Below are positions 60,544-64,000 of a DNA stretch of 64,000 nucleotides, in pieces. The notes below the pieces were generated by a model. It worked only from the letters and a program-made list of their open reading frames with translations, was not told the origin of the DNA and made no database searches. The DNA lies in assembly GCA_015680685.1 (NCBI GenBank), contig MNCI01002198.1, forward strand, positions 144,991 through 208,990, written 5' to 3'. Within the stretch, counting starts at the first letter, position 1. Every line of letters starts with the position of its first letter. This DNA comes from Gnetum montanum. Lineage: Eukaryota > Streptophyta > Gnetopsida > Gnetales > Gnetaceae. A program made the position numbers and the translations under genes.

Positions 60544-62685
60544 TGAAACACCATAAAATTTTAGGACCCTGATGCCTCAGTAGAGTTTTGAAATTCGAGC
60601 AAAGACTTCCACAAGTGCAGGTTCATGATGGACTGTTCGAACAACGTAGGCATTGAGATTGGACTGCACAGTCTGGCAAGTTTTCTATTGCCTAGGTTGA
60701 CAGGCTTGCTGGACTCTCCAGCCTACCCAACTGGACAATTGACCCAGTTGACAGTCTACCCAAGGACCATGTTAGGAGTTATTGAAAGTGTTCAGGATGA
60801 GCTAAACAGTTCAACAAGTTTTCTAATAGAGGAATTTGCTATGCTACACTATGTTGTGCAGCGTAGCAAGCCTTGAGGAGACCAATCAGATGTCCAAGAT
60901 GCAAATTGATATCAAGCTAGTCTTTTAGAGCATTTGCCCTGTTTCATATCTGAAGCATGAGTGATATGGCACAACAAAATATTGTGAATTTTGTCAAGCA
61001 TTATCTCAATCTGAGTGCTACGCTGTGCTACGCTACACAGTGTAGCATAGCGTAGTGGGGATATACTTTGACAACACTCCTACTCGGGTAGCATAGATGG
61101 AGTAAAAGCACTTGCCCCTGCTTCAACCATCAAACAAGCTTGCTATGCTGACACACCAAGACATGACAAACCTCCTATGACAAAATGTTTGCAAAAATGA
61201 GTCAGGATTTGGCCAACATTGGGTGCTATGCCGTGCTACGCTATGCAGTGTAGCATAGTGTAGCAAGGATAGAATGCACAAAGGCCCCTCTGCTGAGTGA
61301 GTCCAGCAACAGAATCACACTTGGTAATGCTTTAGCCTCCAAAACTGCCTATACCACTTAACCCTCATGCCTCAAGAAAAGTTTCCTGATAAAGCATTGC
61401 ATATTAAACAAGGATGCATGTCACATTGGCTGCTATGCTGTGAAACGCTAGATAGCATAGCACAGTGTAGCAGGGATGCAAAAAAATAAAATTCCCCAAG
61501 GATGAACTCAGTAGGTCCAAAGGTTTTCTAGCATGGAAGATAAAGTTACAGTTGCTGGCTTGACCAAGACTCAGAAAGATGCTCTTGGCTTCTAGGTAAG
61601 ACTCCTTTCAAGATCGGTGGCTACACTATGCTATGCTATGTAGCGTAGCACAACGTAGCATGAAGTTACTTACGCTACGCCAACACAATGGACAGCGTAA
61701 GTAATGTAAAACTTACATGGAGACATCAAGATGTTTTCAATTAGCTCTAAAACTTGTTGGCAATGATCATTTTCACCCTAGCATCTCTTTGGCAGACAAA
61801 ATTAGCAAGTTTGCTTCATTTTGCATACCCCTGGTCAATCCCCAAAATTGTCCCTATGCTTGACCCTGCTCAAAAAAAGTAGGGAAGATGTAGTCTTGGA
61901 GCATAGGCTCCATTTTTCTTTCATTGTTGGTATGCTTTTTGGATTTTGGCACATGCAGTTTCAGCAATATGGTCACATCGTAATAGGGTTCACATCTAGC
62001 ATCACACACCTACATAGCATAGCCATGCTTGCACCTTGTGGGACTTGGGATAGGTGGCATCTAAACCACGTTTTTCTCTTGCTCCTAGCCCTATAAATAC
62101 CCTGGCGAACAATGTTCAAAGGGTTGGATTTTTTTTGGGTTGGCTTTTGGAGAGCATAGTTGGCATTTTTAGCATTTTGGCTAGCTTTGAACATTCTGGT
62201 TACTCTAGACATCCTTTTGCGGGTCTAGAATTTTGGCACTTTGGCAAGCAGAAGAATCCCAAGTAGCGAGCTATTGGCTATAGTTTAGGGACCTGTGACC
62301 ATACTGCTTTGTTGTAAGCTATGCCATTCCAGTGTTGCATATTCAATTTTATACTTTGCAACAAAACAAAGATCATATCTACCATCTTGGGATGATGCAT
62401 TTTCTCACCCAAGTCTCTTTTATTATTTGTTCACTATCATTGCATTTTGCACTACTTTTATTGTCTTGCATTTGTCGATCATCACTTCACCTACATACGT
62501 CGCTTCTAAAACAAACGTTTACGAAAGGTTAAGTTACACCGATTAAGTCCCTGTCTGATCAACTAGATTGTTTAGGGCACCTCATTTCCATTTTTCTCTA
62601 GCATGGCCCTCTCATGGATCTAGGGTTAAACTATATGCCTAGCAACCTCTCGGTGTTCCAGCCACCAACGTTTTCGGTTGCTACA
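60544..62685 (+). mobile_element. 3' LTR of the outer Tat element (copy 3)
   Basis: TGAAACACC to GGTTGCTACA. TATA CTATAAATA at 62091. Five GCTACGC/GCGTAGC inverted repeats near 60840, 61016, 61226, 61430 and 61622. It is followed by TTTAT, the same five bases that precede copy 1. Confidence 0.9.
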
Positions 62686-62690
62686 TTTAT
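62686..62690 (+). repeat. Target-site duplication, right copy (TTTAT)
   Basis: Matches 10638-10642. Confidence 0.6.
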
Positions 62691-63885
62691 CTTCTTTAAT
62701 AATGTACAACCTGGAGTTTATCTTGATAGGAGGTGAGGCATTCTATGAGTAGGAGACTCATCAATTATACCTAACATTTTGGAGGACTTTGTCTACATCA
62801 TGGACTTTTAAAGTTAGCACCAAGTCCTATGACATCAATGAGGCCCTCATTATTAAGACCCTTAAGATGCAAGTGGAACCAAATAGACAACACTTTTTAG
62901 TAGCATCATCAAAGAGGAAGACTAAATTAACTAAGCTCTTCCCTAATGTAGTGATGGATGAGACAAGATGGACATATAAGAATCTTTCTCCTAGAAGAAG
63001 GGTTCTTTCAAGGGTAGTGATGATGAACATTTTAGGCAGTAGTCATTTCACGCATGTCATGTCTTTTTGTACATTGGTGATGAATGACTTGGAGGATCCT
63101 TACACCCTTAATTGTCCATTTATCATTTTGTCTAGAATGGAGTTGATGGTTTGAGACACTAATGAGGTTTCCTTCCCATTGGTGATCTTAGCAATATATT
63201 GACATTTCTAGATTTGAAAACCTATCGTGCTCATCAAGGAGATCATTGCATGGGATGAGGACCAATTCTTGAATCTAGGATATTCTTTTTATACTTAGTG
63301 ACTATACAAGACATGGTATGAAGAGGTTAGTGGATTGTTGATCCATGTGTTGTTGGAGATGCATGAAGGATTGCTTGGGAGGCCCACTATGTTTACATAC
63401 AGCAATCATAGCAGTAGTAGCCATAGCAGTAGTAGGATATGATAGGTGTTGACTAGGCTTTGATAGGAGCTAAAGTTCATCTCATGGCCAGGTTTGACAC
63501 CTTATAAGTAAGTCTTGTTACATATTGTAATGAGATGGAGATGCATCTCCATGCCTACTATGATCGACTTGAGAGGAGGCAGTATTAGTTAGCCTTCAAT
63601 GTGAAGATCTTTGGGCATTATCTATTTTATAGGATAAGGGAGATACACCAAATAGTTAGTCACTAGTAGGTTGGTGAATTGGTGGACCCAGACTTTGCAC
63701 CCATGGGGTCCTTAATCATTGATGTAGACTAAGCTAGACCATTTTGCCCTACAGACTAGGTGGATGAAAAAGTGATGAAAGAAGATTTTATAAGTGAGAA
63801 GGGAAGTGATGATGCACCTCAACCTCCTCCTTCAGCAAATGCTCCAACATCCCCTTTAAGGGAAGGCTTAGCTCCTTTGGCTTGA
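62691..63885 (+). pseudogene. Right part of the ORF split by the Tat element
   Basis: The frame carried over from 10642 reads on as MYNLEFILIGGEAFYE (62702), WTFKVSTKSYDINEALIIKT, LTKLFPNVVMDETRWTYKN, RRRVLSRVVMMNILGSSHFT and LEDPYTLNCPFIILSRM. After frameshifts it ends with DDAPQPPPSANAPTSPLREG and a TGA at 63883-63885. The central block follows the pattern of putative plant transposon proteins; the end is acidic and Pro-rich. No catalytic motif. Positions 63886-64000 hold nothing recognised. Confidence 0.5.
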
Positions 63886-64000
63886 GCATTTTTGTTTCCC
63901 ACTTCTTCTTTCTATTATCTCCTTTTGTATGTTTTGAGATGTTATGATAGAGGGAATTAATTCCATTATGTGCTTTCTTATTTATTGTATTTTCATTAAT

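Overview
This window looks like intergenic DNA from a seed plant with a large genome. It is AT-rich and is built almost entirely of old LTR retrotransposons nested in one another. The lineages recognised are Ty3-gypsy Tat/Ogre-like, Athila and chromovirus-like, plus two Ty1-copia remnants (one Sirevirus-like), a LINE scrap and a PPR pseudogene fragment. Nearly every reading frame is broken, mostly by TAG and TGA. That pattern fits decay of CAG and CGA at methylated sites in repeats that were never removed. Retention of such old repeats is typical of gymnosperms, but the sequence does not prove the species. No intact host gene was found.

Layout. 1-758 is part of an Athila-family LTR. 850-9045 is a minus-strand copia pol split by a 5.8-kb insertion (2169-7975, flanked by GTAAG) that carries degenerate repeats and a decayed plus-strand ORF. 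9046-10450 is AT-rich with no clear gene. At 10643 a ~2.1-kb Tat LTR begins inside a decayed ORF. The same LTR ends at 62685, is followed by the same 5 bp (TTTAT), and the interrupted ORF then continues in frame. About 52 kb therefore appears to have accumulated in one ORF. Inside lie gag, protease, a 6-kb spacer holding a multi-exon antisense gene with its own TATA box, then RT, two RNase H domains and integrase (12.8-25.0 kb). A second Tat LTR (25751-27863) abuts a truncated Athila gag.

27.9-58.4 kb holds the following: an Athila 5' end (minus, 27864-29680); LINE fragments; a chromovirus gag remnant; a minus-strand multi-exon ORF (33.4-35.6 kb); a CpG-retaining, gene-like stretch with a strong hairpin (36.3-38.4 kb); and a PPR pseudogene. 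Next come an Athila element on plus (39.3-52.2 kb) split by a second Athila element on minus (40823-51037), which itself contains a solo LTR (43923-44489). Last are a further decayed minus-strand ORF (53.5-55.2 kb) and a Sirevirus-like pol (55.75-58.38 kb). 58381-62685 is the 3' end of the outer Tat element.

The most interesting system is the antisense gene at 16.1-20.8 kb. It has a TATA box, several GT...AG introns, an exon resembling an FCP1/NIF-type HAD phosphatase with altered catalytic motifs, a domain of the kind found in plant transposon extra ORFs, an acidic EEAP repeat and a coiled-coil tail. It sits antisense between protease and RT and is bracketed by the element's own minisatellite.

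Assembly caution. Seven single Ns mark joins. Four are flanked by exact 44-72 base duplications, so overlapping contig ends were not merged. The long-range nesting should be confirmed with long reads.
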